Shown here in pieces: positions 13,900 through 27,800 of a stretch of DNA of 64,000 nt. The stretch spans positions 124,001-188,000 of the forward strand of contig LLCB01000016.1 in assembly GCA_001414345.1 (NCBI GenBank), read 5' to 3'. The position numbers and the translations under genes were made by a program. This DNA comes from Hymenoscyphus infarciens. Taxonomy: Eukaryota > Ascomycota > Leotiomycetes > Helotiales > Helotiaceae. Each line of letters opens with the position of its first letter. The stretch's first letter is position 1. The notes below the pieces were generated by a model that saw only the letters and a program-made list of their open reading frames with translations, was not told where the DNA came from and made no database searches.

Positions 13900-16800
13900 A
13901 GAATAATAAAGGTAAAGGCCTAGCACTTAGAAGCTAGAAAGATTAATAGGACTTCTCTAATATAGACGAGATATAGAGTATAATCTAAGCTATAGAAGCT
14001 AAGGATTAAGAAAAAGAATAGAAAATTTTAGAGTAAGATAATTAGATTATCTAATTATTAAACCTAGTATAGTAAATTAGTTAATAACTACTAAATAATA
14101 ACTATAGTCCTAGTCTTCTCTAACCTATATAAACACCTTCTTCTATCTTTTTAAACTATTATTAAAGACGAGACTCTACCTCTAATATTCCTTCTTTATA
14201 ATAACCTTCTCTATACTTATAACCTAAAAGCACCTTAAAAGCTCTTTAACCTATTAAAAGTAAAATTATAGAGAAAATTAAACCTTTAAATAATAGTACT
14301 TTACTTACTTATAAGTAATAGAAGATATCTATATATAATAGACTCTAAGTAAACACTAACTATTACTATATACTTAAAACTTATAAAGCTCTTATCTAGA
14401 GAACGACTATAAAACTTACTAAGAACTACTTAGAGCTCTAATATAAGTCTAATATAGGTAATATAGCTTTTAAAGATTAATAAGATATAATCGAACTTCT
14501 TAATTTCTACTTCTTAACTAGTTATAAGAAGGAGAATACTTAGAATAATTTTTAAGCCTTTTAAATAGGTAGAAAGGGTTATATAAGAGAAACTTTTTTA
14601 GATTTTAAAGCATGCTTCTTAAGTATAGCTATACTTAGAGAAATATTAGAGTTAGAAAGATTCTACTTAATATAAGATAAGATTATATTATAGCTTTAAG
14701 ATAGCTTTACTTTAGCTAAAAGAGATTAGAATTATAATTTTAATAAAATAGTAGTATATCTTTTAGCTTTAGATAAAGAGAAGTACTAAAATATAGAGTT
14801 ATCTATAACTAGTACTATAGCTAAATTAATTAGTATAACCTTGTTATTTAAAAAGATAAGTACTTTTTAATTCTTATCTAGCTCTACTCTAAAAACCTCT
14901 TTACCCTTATATAGACTTAATCTTATCTCTTAGAAGATTTTATAAACTCTTAGACTATTTTCTACTAATAAAAAATCAAAGACTATGTTAATAAACCGAG
15001 TCCCTACTAGTACGAATTATTACTATTATAGTAAGCTTAGGCATTTTAAACCTAATTACTCTAATCTTTCTACTATTAATAAGATAGATAATTAACCTAA
15101 AGAAGAATAACCTTTTAAAAAGTACTCTAACTCTAAGCTAAGCTAGGAGGAAAATAAAGAGGCCTAGGTAAAAATTCCTTCTTAAGCCTATATAAATATA
15201 ATCTAGCTAGACTTAATCTTTCTAAACTTATAAGAGGAAAACAATTCCTTATAAATACTACTCTTAGTATATAAAGATATAGTATTAAAATATAAGCTTT
15301 AGTAGATATAAGAGTAAATAAGTACCTATTTCTAAATTAGCCTCTAGCTCTATACTTATCTAAGTTAATAAGTTTAAAGATTTAGAGATTACTATATATA
15401 GTATCTATTTATAAATATAATAATAGTACTAAAAGCTAGGTAAATTAGTTTATATAACTATATTTAAATATTAATAAACGTTATATCTTTAACTACCTCT
15501 TTATTATTCTAGATCTTAGATAATAAGACCTAATTATTAATAATAAATAGTTAAACTACTTTAAAGTCTTTCTTAACCTCTTAAAGAGCTAGATTATTTA
15601 GCTAGCTAATTACCTCTTAACTCTCTACTATAGTAAGGAAATTTTACTTTCTCTTTCTAGCTAGAACTAGAAACCCTTTTTAAATTACTAGTTAAATATA
15701 AATTAAAGGGAATATACTATTTAGTAATAAGAAAGATATAAAAAGAGTAGACTTATAAATATTACTAAGTTATTATTTCTATCTATAATAATATCTCTTA
15801 AAATTTTAATATCTAACTTTAGTCTAAAGCCTCTATAAACTACTAGTATAGCCTTAAAAGGCTAGACCTTATACTTCTTTATCTATAAAATAAGTATAAA
15901 CGTGATATATTATAATATAAAATAGCCTAATTTAGAATTTTATATAATAAGCCTTTATAAGCTAGATTAGGTTATTAATAAGAGATTAGCCTCTCTCTAA
16001 GACAATAATAAGATAAGAGCTCTAATATAAGCTTAACTTCTAAAGTATTACTTATTCTATAAAGACGTGTTTTTAAAAGTAGCTTCTAATAAGCTCTCTT
16101 CTTACTAAGAATATAACTATAAGATTACTTTAAATAAGCTACTTCTTAACTCCTTTTTACCTCTATATTAATAGTTAACTATAGAGCTTAAAGCTATAAA
16201 GAAGTACCTTATAAAGAACCTAGATAAGAGGTTTATTATTAATAGTAATAACTCTTTTACCTCTCTAATACTCTTTATTAAAAAGGCTAATAGTAATAAG
16301 TTATAATTCTATATTAATTATAAGAAGCTAAACACTCTAACCTAAAACAATTCTTACTTAATCCCTTATATTAATAAGCTCTTTTCTAGAATAAGAATAG
16401 CTAAAATCTTTACTAAATTAGATATTAGATAAGCTTTCTATTATATTTAAATAGACTCTAAATTAGAAGAGATAACTATATTTAGAACTAGGTATAGTAT
16501 ATATAAATATAAGGTCTTTTCTTTTAGACTCTATAATAGCTCTACTATCTATTAACATTATATAAATAATATCTTAATTAACTATTTAAATAACTTTTAT
16601 ATTACTTACTTAGATAATATTTTAATTTATTTAGATATTATTAAAGAATATAAGAAATAGGTTAAGAAGGTTCTAAATCAGCTCTAAGAAGTAGGACTTT
16701 AGATAGATATTAAGAAAAGTAAATTTAGTATTACTAGAGTTAAATACTTAGGATTTATCTTAACTATAAAAGAACTTGAAGTTAACTCTAAAAAAGTAGA

Positions 16801-19050
16801 GCTTTTATAAAACTAGGTCTAATCTAATACTATAATAGGTATAAAGTCTTATCTAGGGTTTATAGGATTCTATAAATAATTTATTAAAGGTTATACTAAA
16901 ATCGCTAAACTCTTAACTATAATAATACATCTTATAAAGCTATTTCTATAGACACCTAAATATAATAAAGCCTTTAAAGTACTAAGGACTAGGCTACTTA
17001 CTATATAAACCTTATACTACTTTAACCTTAATTATAATATAAAGGTAGAAATAGACTTCTTAGAAGGAGTAATAGCTAGTATATTCTTATAATAACATAA
17101 TAGCCTTTAGTACTCTATTAGGTTCTACTTATATATCCTAGTTAGCTATAAATTAAATTAAGAGATCTATAATAAAGAACTATCTACTATTATAAAAGCT
17201 TTTAAGAAATAGTACCTTAAACTTATATTATATTAAAAGTATATTAACATATATTTAGACTATAGATTATTAGAATACTTTATAATAACTAAACTACTTA
17301 TAACTAAGTAAGTCTAATAAATAGAGTTTTTATTAGACTTTAACTTTTAGATCTAATTTATATCTAAGAAGAGTAATTAAAAAGTAGATATATTAACCTA
17401 ATATAAATAAGACTTAAAAACTTATAATTAAGCTAAATTAGATAGCTACTTATATACTCTCTTAGGACTTAATTAGTTAGACCTCTAAATTAATACTAAA
17501 CTTACTTAGATCTTTTTATAAGAATAGTCTATATCTCTTAATATAATAAATATTATTCTAGAGTTAAGTTTAAATATAATTTAGAAGTTAAAAGAAGATA
17601 ACCTATACTCTTTTTAGAAAGAACGTTATAAACCTCTAGATAGATACTCTATCTTATTAGATAATTTACTACTTTTTAAGAATTAACTTTATATTTAAAA
17701 GAATACTAAACTCTATATAAAACTAATCTAAGAAGTCTATAACTAAGTATCTAGTACTTACCTAAGTACGAAAAAGATATACTAGTTATTAGTATAATAC
17801 TACTACTAAGCTAGAATGTTTTTAGACTATAAGAGGTATATAGGGAATTATTAAGTCTATAAATACTCCTATTCTTAATAAACTAAGTAATAAGGCTTTC
17901 TTTACCCTCTACCTATACCTAACTATCTTATATAACATTTATATATAGACTTTAAATTATTCTTAAAGAATAAACATAGATTTAATACTATACTAGTATT
18001 TATTAACTAACTTAGAAAGGATTTAGTATTAATACTTTACTACTCAACTATAGACGCTAAAAGCCTAGCTAAACTCTTTATTTAATAGATTTACTATTTT
18101 AGTTACTACTCTAAATTAATTATATCTAATTAAAGACTTTAATTTATATTATTATTTTAGACTAAATTTTATTAAATAATCAGTATTAAGCTTAAGCTTA
18201 GTATCGCCTATTATAAATAAATAAATAGATAGATAGAGATAATAAACTAATATATTAATTAGAGACTAAGGCTCTTTATAACCTACTATTAAGATAACTA
18301 AAGTAAATTAATCCCTTTAATAAATAGAGTATAAATAACACTTCTATACTTATCTATTAGTATAACCTCTTATTAGCTTAAGTTTAGACTCGACCTAAGG
18401 ACTTCGTAGAACTAGAATATACTAAAGACGTCTATTCTCTAAGAACGTCTTAACTATAATAAGGTAGTAAAAATAGTCTAATATATATACTCTACTTAAA
18501 AAATAGCTAAAGATAATATAAGTAAGGCCTAGAAAAGAATAGAAGATAGTATAAATTAATACTAAAGAGCTATTAACTAGAATATTAGAGATAAAGTCTA
18601 CTTATCTACTAAGAATCTTAAGATAAATCGTCCTAGCTAAAAGCTTACTAAATAGTAGATAAGACCTTTTAAAATACTAGATTATATAAGATACTTCTAT
18701 AAGCTAAAACTTCTAAAAGGATTATTAATTTATAATGTTTTCGCTCTTAATATACTTTTAAAAGACTTAAATACTCTCTTACTAGAATAAGAGGCTCTAG
18801 AGCTTCTACTAGATATTATTAAAAGTATATAAGAATAAGAAGTATAAGAAATACTTAGTAGTAAACTTTTTAGAAGATAGCTATAATATTAAGTAAAATA
18901 GATTAGATATAATTTAGATCTTACTTAGTATCTTATAGATAATTTTTAAGGTTTACTATATTATCTAAGAGACTTTTATACTAAATATCTAGAAGAGCTA
19001 GGACTATTCTAATACCTCTCTAAATAGCTTAATATATAGGAATTAAATAA
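13900..19050 (+). pseudogene. Gypsy gag-pol relic (chromovirus-like)
   Basis: A degenerate polyprotein gene; every frame is broken by RIP stops but the domains can be read in order. A gag zinc knuckle is near 15,018-15,062 with its Cys codons turned to Tyr. Protease-like sequence lies near 15.3 kb. Reverse transcriptase covers about 16.2-16.85 kb, with a K-L-D-I-R block and the catalytic Y-x-D-D box now Y-L-D-N at 16,607-16,618. RNase H is about 17.0-17.4 kb with a retained L-E-Y-F stretch. Integrase is about 17.7-18.35 kb with the K-L-K-L-S-x-A-Y segment. A C-terminal chromodomain-like tail lies at about 18.9-19.0 kb. Family assignment rests on recognising these conserved blocks by eye. Boundaries are approximate. 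Confidence 0.88.
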
Positions 19051-19193
19051 GAATTAAATAAAAGAGTTAATTTATAAAACTCTATTAATACTCTCTAATT
19101 CTAGTTATCTTTAATAAGAAACTTATAATAAAAACCTAAGATAAAATACTAACTAGTAGGAATGTTTAAAGTTAATAAAGTAAAGAACTAAGA

Positions 19194-19859
19194 CTAAGTT
19201 ACTACTGAAATAGGGCTTACTAACCCTCTCTAGGCCGTAGCCTCTCCTTCCTCTAACTTATTATCCTCCTCTCTACCTTTCTAAGCGTAAGAAGCTCGAA
19301 TCAGCTCTTTCTTCACTACCTTCTTCTTACGAGGACGCTTATAAACTCTTCAGATAAGCCTCGAAGAAGACCTAAACCTAGGTTTAGACAGAGGTTCTAC
19401 CCTCTATAGCATAGTATAAGGACTATTAAATATTAGTAACTAAAACCTCTTCGATAAGTAAGAGGTACTTATAGCAACCTTAGCGCGAAACGCCCGAGTC
19501 TCCTCTAAGAGAGCGAACTATACCTCTAAACTATTCTTTAGTACCTCTATACTAGTAACGACTAATACTTTATCTAAGGCTTTAGTAGCCTTCTTAACCT
19601 CCCTCTTCTCCTTCTTATCTATAAGCTTACTAAACTCCTTTCTAATAAACTATAGTAACTACTTAAGTTAGAATAGATTTAGTATATATTTAAGATTAAA
19701 CTTACTAAGATATATATAGTATTCTACTCTATATAGTACTTATACTTCTTCGACTTCGGCTTCTTAAAAGCGTATACGTGATCTCTGTTCTAAGATTTTA
19801 TCTAAAGGTACTAAACATAGTAGACTTAGTAGATAGCTAGAAGTATACTAGGAGGACAT
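19194..19859 (-). pseudogene. Antisense ORF relic between Gypsy pol and 3' LTR
   Basis: On the minus strand an ATG at 19,859-19,857 opens one continuous frame of about 221 codons down to 19,194. About 12 in-frame stops interrupt it, all TAG, TAA or TGA of the kind made from CAG, CAA or CGA by C-to-T change; I see no frameshift. Read through those stops, the product is Lys/Arg/Glu-rich, with a probable coiled-coil centre (residues ~85-140) and a basic C-terminal half including R-P-R-K-K-K. The stretch is visibly less AT-rich than its surroundings. I do not recognise the protein. Its position, after pol and antisense to it, suggests an accessory gene of the retrotransposon. A captured gene or chance open frame are alternatives. 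Confidence 0.55.
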
Positions 19860-20434
19860 AGAAGAGGCATTTTACTATATTAGATTAGCCTTAAATCAGG
19901 TCTAATTAAGAAGAGAAGAACTTACTTTTATATATATATATATAATATATATATTCTAGGAGATAAGTTAGTATATAAGGATATATCTAATTAGAAGGTA
20001 TTCTTACTATTTATTATTATTTAGATAAAAAGAAAAGAAGAAGAGAAGTTAGAATCGAGGAAAAGTCGTCTACTAATATACTACTTATAATAATAGCTAT
20101 TACTTTATAATTATTATTTATTACTTAATAATTACTATTATAATATATAATAATAGTAAGAATACGATAACTCTATAGTAGTATACCACTTTCTACCTAC
20201 TAGCTAATTATTAGCTTCTCTTCTATTTATATCCTATTATTATATAGTATATAGTAGTAAATAAAGAGCGATTAGCTCTTAAATAATAATACTACTAGCT
20301 ACCGACTCTACTCTAACCACTAGATACTATAATAGTAAGATAAGTTATATTCTTTATAATAAAAAGATAAATAATACTCTAATCGACCTAATACTATACT
20401 AATTACTAACTAAAGACTTAGGACGAGTCTTTTT

Positions 20435-20447
20435 AAAAGAGAGGAGA
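20435..20447 (+). other. Polypurine tract of Gypsy copy 1
   Basis: Thirteen consecutive purines, aaaagagaggaga, ending one base before the 3' LTR. This is the expected site for plus-strand priming in reverse transcription and supports the LTR boundary and orientation. Confidence 0.85.
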
Positions 20448-20448
20448 T

Positions 20449-20952
20449 ATAATAACACGCTATTCTAGATTATTATATAATAGCTAGATTATTATATAAT
20501 AGCACTATCTTAAATTATTAGCATTTATAAAACTGCTAATACCTCTAAGCAGTGCTAATACCTCTAATACTCCTAATATCTCTAGGGCTAAGATTACGAA
20601 TAACTAATACTTATATAAGCGAAGTGCTAAAGGTATTAATATCTAATATTTATATATAGAAGGGATTAAGGTTTAGATATTATATATTTAGCTTTTTAAA
20701 GAATTAGAGGTTATATATTTAGCTTTTTAGCTCTTGTTGTTTAGTATTAGCTATATTAGACAGAGCTTAGTTATTATTATTATTAGAACTTAGAAGCTTC
20801 TAACCTTCTTATATATAGACGTTTATGTTTAGTATAGTAGAGAGACAGTTATTATTTTCTTCTATATTAGAGCCTAGTATCTATATACGTTATTCTACTA
20901 TACGCACTCCTATATGCCTCTACTATAGTTGTATATATTTCGTGCTATTATA
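20449..20952 (+). repeat. 3' LTR of Gypsy copy 1
   Basis: 504 bp, the partner of 12,890-13,394, followed directly by the 5-bp duplication agttt. It keeps slightly more C and G than the 5' LTR, for example acgcactcct against atatactctt, showing unequal RIP damage between the two LTRs. Confidence 0.92.
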
Positions 20953-21244
20953 AGTTTAATAATCTTAGCTATTAAGAAAACAAAATCATAGGTTAAGTAG
21001 TTAATTTAATTCTTAACTATTATAAAGAGTAGAGATCTAGGTTAATTATATTTTATTTATCTAAGATTAAAAGCTTTATAATACTAGTTTTCTTAATAAA
21101 GTTCTTTATTATCTCTAGTATTCTCTTTACTACTATTATTTAGAAGACTATTCTTATCTATATTATTATTTAGATTATTATCTAGATTATTATTTAGATT
21201 ATTATCTAGATTATTATCTAATAGACTACTATATCTATTAATAA

Positions 21245-21647
21245 CTTAGAAAGAGAGAGTATTTAGCTAGATAAGAGGCTATCTATTAGTAACTTAAGAA
21301 GGGAGAGGATTTAGCTAAATAAGAGGCTATCTATTAATAACTTAAAAAGAGAGAGGATTTAGCTAGATAAGAGACTACTTATTAGTAACTTAAGAAAGGA
21401 GGGGATTTAGCTAGATAAGAGGCTACTTATTAGTAACTTAGAGAAAGAGGGAATTTAGCTAAATAAGAGGCTACTTATTAGTAACTTAAAGAGAGAGAGA
21501 ATTCGGCTAGATAAGGGGCTACTTATTAGTAACTTAAAGAGAGAGAGGATTTAGCTAGATAAAAGGCTATCTATTAATAACTTAAGAAGAGAGGGGATTT
21601 AGCTAAATAAGAGACTACTTATTAGTAACTTAAAGAAGGAGAGGATT
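21245..21647 (+). repeat. 48-bp tandem repeat, about 8.4 copies
   Basis: Copies start at 21,245 and recur every 48 bp, each beginning cttaga/cttaag/cttaaa followed by a purine run and then tttagctagataagaggcta. Sixteen codons per unit fit a repeated peptide in a decayed protein. Just upstream (21,155-21,225) is a shorter TAGATTATTATC-type 12-bp repeat. Confidence 0.8.
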
Positions 21648-24600
21648 CCTCTAAACTATACTTATTATTACTCTTTTTATTCTATTCTAGTTTAATTTAG
21701 TTTAGCTAGATCTTTTCTTTCTTTTAGAAGTAAAGAGTTAACCTATTTATAACTTAGTATTACTATAGATATTAGTAGATAACTAGGTTAGAATAGAGTA
21801 ATAGAGATAGTAAAAGAGTAATATATATTATAAGAGCTATACTAGAGGTAATATTAGAAGTAGTTATTTAATATATCTAAGTAATTTTTATTAAGAAAGA
21901 GGATTATTTTATTAAAATAATTTTATATATATTTAGCTATATCTATAGAGTTAGAAGAATTAGTACTTAAGTATTTAATTAGAGTATTAACTAGAAATAA
22001 TTAAAAAAAACTCTAGAATAAGTAATAACTAAAAGTAAACTAATAAAAAAATAGAATATAATAAAATATAATTAAAAATCTTCTAACTTCTTAAGTAAAA
22101 TTATCTAAGCTAAAGTATCTAGTATTTAAGGATTATCTCTTAGTTATCTACTTATAAACTATACCTAGAAAGTTAAAGACTTAGACTAAATTCTAGCTAC
22201 TAATATTATAATAATATTATATCTTAACTTTTATCCTTTAATCTTCTACTATTTATATTACCTATGCTATATATAGTCCTTCTATACTACTATAACTCTT
22301 AAAATATAGTATATATTTATTTCCTCTATTAAGCCTTCTATAGCTATTATTATAATAATAATTAATTTAATACTTTATACCTTCTTTAAATTAATAAATA
22401 TATAATATAACAAAACTAACCTAGGCTCTTAACTAATATTAATTTATACTATATACTTTATAAATAGTTTATAAACAAAAAATCATAATATACTTAGAAG
22501 TTCTTAAAAAGCTTAAAAGAGTATAAAATAGCTATAATAGAAATTAAAAAATTATTTCTTAAAGTAAATAGTATTTACTAGACTAAAATAAACTAAATTA
22601 ATTAATATTTCCTATCTCTTCTAATATAATAATATATTATATTCTATATATAAAAATATAATATTATTAGAAAGAGTAGTAAAAAAAACTAGTAAAATAT
22701 AAATAATTTATATAAGGAACTTTAAGTTAGATACTTCTACTTAGAGAACCTCTATCTAAAATTCGTTTAATTATACTAATAAAAAATTAATAACTTTATT
22801 AAGTTAAAAGCTTAAAAGTTAGATAAAGAGAAGTTATTTAAGGTTAATAAAGGAATAATTAAATAAAAGATAGTTATAAGCTTATAGCTCTACTTTATTT
22901 AGAATAGTAATACTTTAATTCTACTAATTAAGCTAAAGAGCTTAAAAAATAGGAAAGTAAATATATAATAAGAAGTAGTATAGTAATTAGAATTAAAAGA
23001 CGTCTATTAACCTACTCTTCTATCTATATATAAAATAGTATAAAAATAATTATAGAAAACCTAGGAAATAGTTATAGAAGAATATACTAATTTACTCTCT
23101 TAAGATATAATTTCTATTTATAAATTAACCTTATCTACTTACTAAACTTAGTAATATAAACCTATTTACTTCTTTAAAAATAGAACTCTAAAATCTAATA
23201 GTATATCTTTTAAATTAGAGCTATTACTTTTATCTAATAATTAATATCTACTAAAGATTTAATAATACTAGTTATATTCTTTACTAAATATAGAAACTTT
23301 TCTATAAAATTAAACTATTAATAGTTTAATTCTATAAAACACTTATATATACTATATAATTTATAAAGTATAGAGTATTAGCTAAAGAATAAAAAATAGA
23401 TATCGAAGACAGATTATTTAGTAGTAGTTAAGAAGAAGCCTATTTTTAACTAATTTTATATACTAAAAAATAATTTAATAATAATAGAAAAAGACTTATT
23501 AATACCTAAATTATAAGGGCCTAAATTACTCTTATAATTTAGTATTAAAGTAGAATATATATATATTAAAACGTAAGAATATTTAAAACATTATAAAGAA
23601 GGATAATTACTAATATATTTAAGAATACTAGTATTATATTATAAAGGGCTAGATTTTTCTTTTATATATAAGAAGTTAAAAAAACCTAGCTAGATATATA
23701 ATAAATAACTCTAGAATAATACTAGCTAGCTTAGTCTTAATTATTATTAAGATAATATTATTCTATTACTATAAATATACTTAGTAAATAATAAAAGAAT
23801 ATTTATTCCTCTTAGTTACTATTCTTAAGTTTAATAATAACTTAAATATTATTTTAATAATAAGAACTAGTACTTTAATACTTCTTTTAAATAGGCTTTT
23901 AAGACTTATTATTATTAGTATTAGTATTATTAGTATCTATGTTAAATTAATATTTATACTTAAGCTCTAAGACCTTTTACTATTTAATTTATTAGTTATA
24001 TTCTAAGTAAGTATAAAAAAAGGCTTACTTAATTAGACTTCTTATACTTTTAAATATCTAGCTTAGTAGTATTATAGAATTCCTTAAGCTATAGTTTATT
24101 AGTAAAAGAATAAGAGAGATAGTTTTATATTTCTTATAATAGAGATACTCTTAAGAGTTAATTAGTAATATAATAAGTCTTTATACTAATTAACTATATC
24201 TTTAAGCTTATATATCTCCTTTTTAGCCTTAAATAAGAGAACGACCATTTCCTCCTACTTCTTAATAATAGCTTTTAACTAACTTAACTTATTATAAATA
24301 CTATTAAACTTAGCTTATAACTTAACTAAGAAAAGGGATTTTAGAAAAAGCTAAAGTTATATATTACCTTAAGTAGTAAAGAATTTATTCTTACTTATAC
24401 TATCTCTACTAAAGTTATAAAGTTATTAACCTATATAGCTTAGTATACTAGCTAGAAGCACCTAATTAACTAGGTTACTATTAGTAGGTTTACTAGTAGA
24501 AGTATTAGAAGTATTAGAAGTAGATATAGTAGTAAATTAATAATAAGATAATATATTAGAATAATAGGTGTTTAAGAGATTATAGTAAGAAGGTTCTAAG

Positions 24601-24763
24601 AGGTTAACTACGAGAGCTTATAAGAGAATAAGAGTACTAGAACTTATATTAGAAGCAATAGGTTATAATAATAGTATATAATAAACTTAAGAGTTTATAT
24701 CTTAATATAAAGTTCTATAATAAGCTAAAGACATATAGTAAGGCTAAAGATATATAATAAGGC

Positions 24764-24826
24764 TAAAGACTTATAATAAAGACTTATAATAAAGACTTAT
24801 AACAAAGACTTATAATAAAGACTTAC
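24764..24826. repeat. 13-bp tandem repeat
   Basis: Four to five near-perfect copies of a 13-bp unit (aaagacttataat), preceded by longer related repeats from about 24,725. A 6-bp aaagtt repeat follows at about 24,948-24,982. No function is visible. Confidence 0.65.
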
Positions 24827-27800
24827 TAGAGAAGCTTTTATAAGGTTAGGCGTAAAGGCTTATAATTTATAAGAAAGACTTATAATAAAAGCTTATTAAA
24901 GAAGAATAATTAAAAAGCTATTAAGTAATAAGGTTATATTAAGTTAAAGTTAAAGTTAAAATTAAAGTTAAAGTTATTTTAAAGTAAGGAATTAGTAGAG
25001 CTTTTACTAAGCTATAATACTAAGGCTTTATTTAGTTATATATTAAGTTAGGTCTTTATCTATTTATATATTTAGGTTTATTTACTCTTTAAATAACGTT
25101 CTTTTAATAAAATCTCTTTATATAGTTTAACTATTTATTTATCTTAAACTATACTACTCTATACTTACTTAGTTTACCTCGTTTTTATTAGAGCTATATC
25201 TAGTAATAATTATATTAAAACCTTTAATATAATCTTTATAATTTTTATTATTTACTTCTTTACTATTCTTACTATCTTTTATATTATTCTTATTACTACT
25301 ATTACTATTATTATTTTCTTTACTATTAATATTATATTTAGAGAGAATATTACTCTAGTCTAGAGTAGCGTCTAAGATAGTGTTTAAATATACTAAAGAT
25401 ATAGTTAAGAGAAAAATATAGATTCTTTAAAGTATATTTAAATACTATTAGTCTTTATAAGAACTTCTAGATTAAACTTATATTTACTTATCTTTAAGCC
25501 TATTTTTAAAAATCTTATTCTTAATATCCTTATAATAATTTAATAAGAACTCGGCTATAAGTACTCTTTTAATAATTTATATATTCTATAAGTAGAGCTC
25601 TTATAGTATTAAAAAATAAGAATAAGAAATTAAAAGTATTTAAAGTATATTAATTAACTAATTTATTACTTAAATCTATTTAGAAATTATAAACTTAACT
25701 TTCTTAGTAGCTCTCTTATACTTTAAAATAATATTAATTCTATATAGAATAGTAATATTATTTATAAAACTTATAAGTAAGCCTAAGTTCTCTTTATTTA
25801 AAAGACTAAGCTAAGTACTTATTCTAATCTTATACTACTATATCTTACGATTTAATTCTTCTTTAAGAGATATAGAGTTAAATATTTATAATAATATTAG
25901 TAGTAGATTATAATTTTTAAGTAGTTAATTATATAATCTTTAGATTTCTTAACTTCTTTTAACTATAGAGAGTAAGTAGTAGAATAAGGCTTTTATATAT
26001 TCTACTAATTTTTTTATACTCTTTATATTAAAATAGTTATAAATATTCTAAACTTCTTAAACTTACTAGGTAGCTAGTTTATAATATTTATAAACTTCTA
26101 CTTTAATTTAAAGATAAATTTAAGAGTTTTAATACTATTTACGATTTATACTTTTAACCTTCTAATCTTTATATCTTTAACTAGTTCTTAATAACTCTTA
26201 TACTAATAATTTATATATATATTCTAATAACTATCTAGTAAAATGTTTTCTAGATAAATAATATAGAATAATCTCTAAAAGGAAGTGTTTTATTCTTTTA
26301 GGTACTTATTTTTTAATATTAACTTTAGAAGGCTTAAAAGTATTAAAGACTAATTAGTATTTATTCTTATAAGCTAGAATTCTATTTAAGTAAGTAAATA
26401 GTCTTTCTTTTATTACTATTAATATAGCTTCTTTCTTTTTCTTAAACTACTTCTCTTAAATATACTAATAATCTTATAATTTATATTATATATTATCTTT
26501 TTTATCTATTAATTTACTTATAATAAGATAGGCTTAAGCAGTAGTAATAGTATCTTTATATTAAGTATAAAGAGATTAAGTTTTTTTATATCTTTTATTT
26601 AAAGTAGAACTAAGTTCTTCTCTCTATATAAGTCTCTAATATTTTATTTAAGTATTTAGAAGAGCTTCTCTTAATAAAGTAGAGTATATATAATAGATTA
26701 AAACTAAATAACTTTTTAAAGACTAGTCTCTTTTTACTCTCTCTTTATTACTTAATCTAAGAAATTATTATTAGTTAGTACTCTATTATAATTAATAATC
26801 TAAAGTATAAGAGTATTAATAAAAAGTGTTTATAATATATCTTATTCTATATACTATTTTAGAGTACTCTCTCTTAAGATAAGACTAAAATTTATATATA
26901 ATATTATATTAAAATATAATATATACTTAGTTAGAAAGTTAATTAAATATTAATTTTAAAAGATATATTATAACTTAAAAAGTCTCTTTATAATAAAAAT
27001 TAATAAGTTAGAGAGTTATTTTATACTAGTAGACTATATTTATTAACTTAGTCTAATCTAATCCTTTAAATTTATTTCTAGCTTTATTTTTAGCTATAGC
27101 TACTTAAAAATAATAAGAATAACTATTATTAGGAATATTAGTCTTTAAACTATTCTCTTTCTTAGAAGAAAGTGTTATACTATCCTCTACTTTATTAGAT
27201 ATAGAAACTACTACGTCTATTTCTACTATATTAGAAGTAATACTAGATTTAGATTTAAGGTCTTAAATAAAGAATTTACTACTATTATAAGGCTACTAAC
27301 TAAAAGACAGATTTCTTTATCTCTTTTTACGTTTTTATTAAAAATTACTATCTTAGTTCTAATTATATAGAGCTATTAGTCTATTATTATTATTATCTTA
27401 GAAGAAATAAGTAGAGTATATATAACCTAAAGATAAGGAAATAGTCTACTTATAGTCTAGTTAGTATTTATTAACTTTAGTATAAAAAAGCTCTTAATAT
27501 CTATTTTCTACTAATAACTAGTTATAGTAAGTATACGCTTATATTTTTTTAAGATTAGGAATATAATAATAATACTAGTAAATAAGCAACTTTTATAATT
27601 CTATTACCTAAGAATATTAGAAAAGCTTTCTAACTATAGAAACTTTATAAAAGAGCTTAAGAAGTTATAAATTAAAAGTAGATTATAGAAAGATAGTAGT
27701 AGTTAGGAAAAACCCTTCTTTAATAATTATATATACTCTTATATATAAGTATTTATAGTACTAGATATTTTTTTCTTTTATAATAACTAAAATATATTAG

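Larger units (their letters stand above)
12885..20957 (+). mobile_element. Complete, RIP-inactivated Ty3/Gypsy LTR retrotransposon (copy 1)
   Basis: A full element bounded by a perfect 5-bp target duplication, agttt, at 12,885-12,889 and 20,953-20,957. The 5' LTR is 12,890-13,394 and the 3' LTR 20,449-20,952. A purine tract (20,435-20,447) ends next to the 3' LTR, fixing plus orientation. LTR ends read TA...TA, as expected when canonical TG...CA termini are hit by RIP. The internal 7.05 kb carries gag, protease, reverse transcriptase, RNase H, integrase and a chromodomain-like tail in Gypsy order, all full of stops. About 1.25 kb after pol contains a minus-strand reading frame. It sits inside another decayed repeat, so it is a nested insertion. 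It has no capacity to transpose. Confidence 0.93.
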
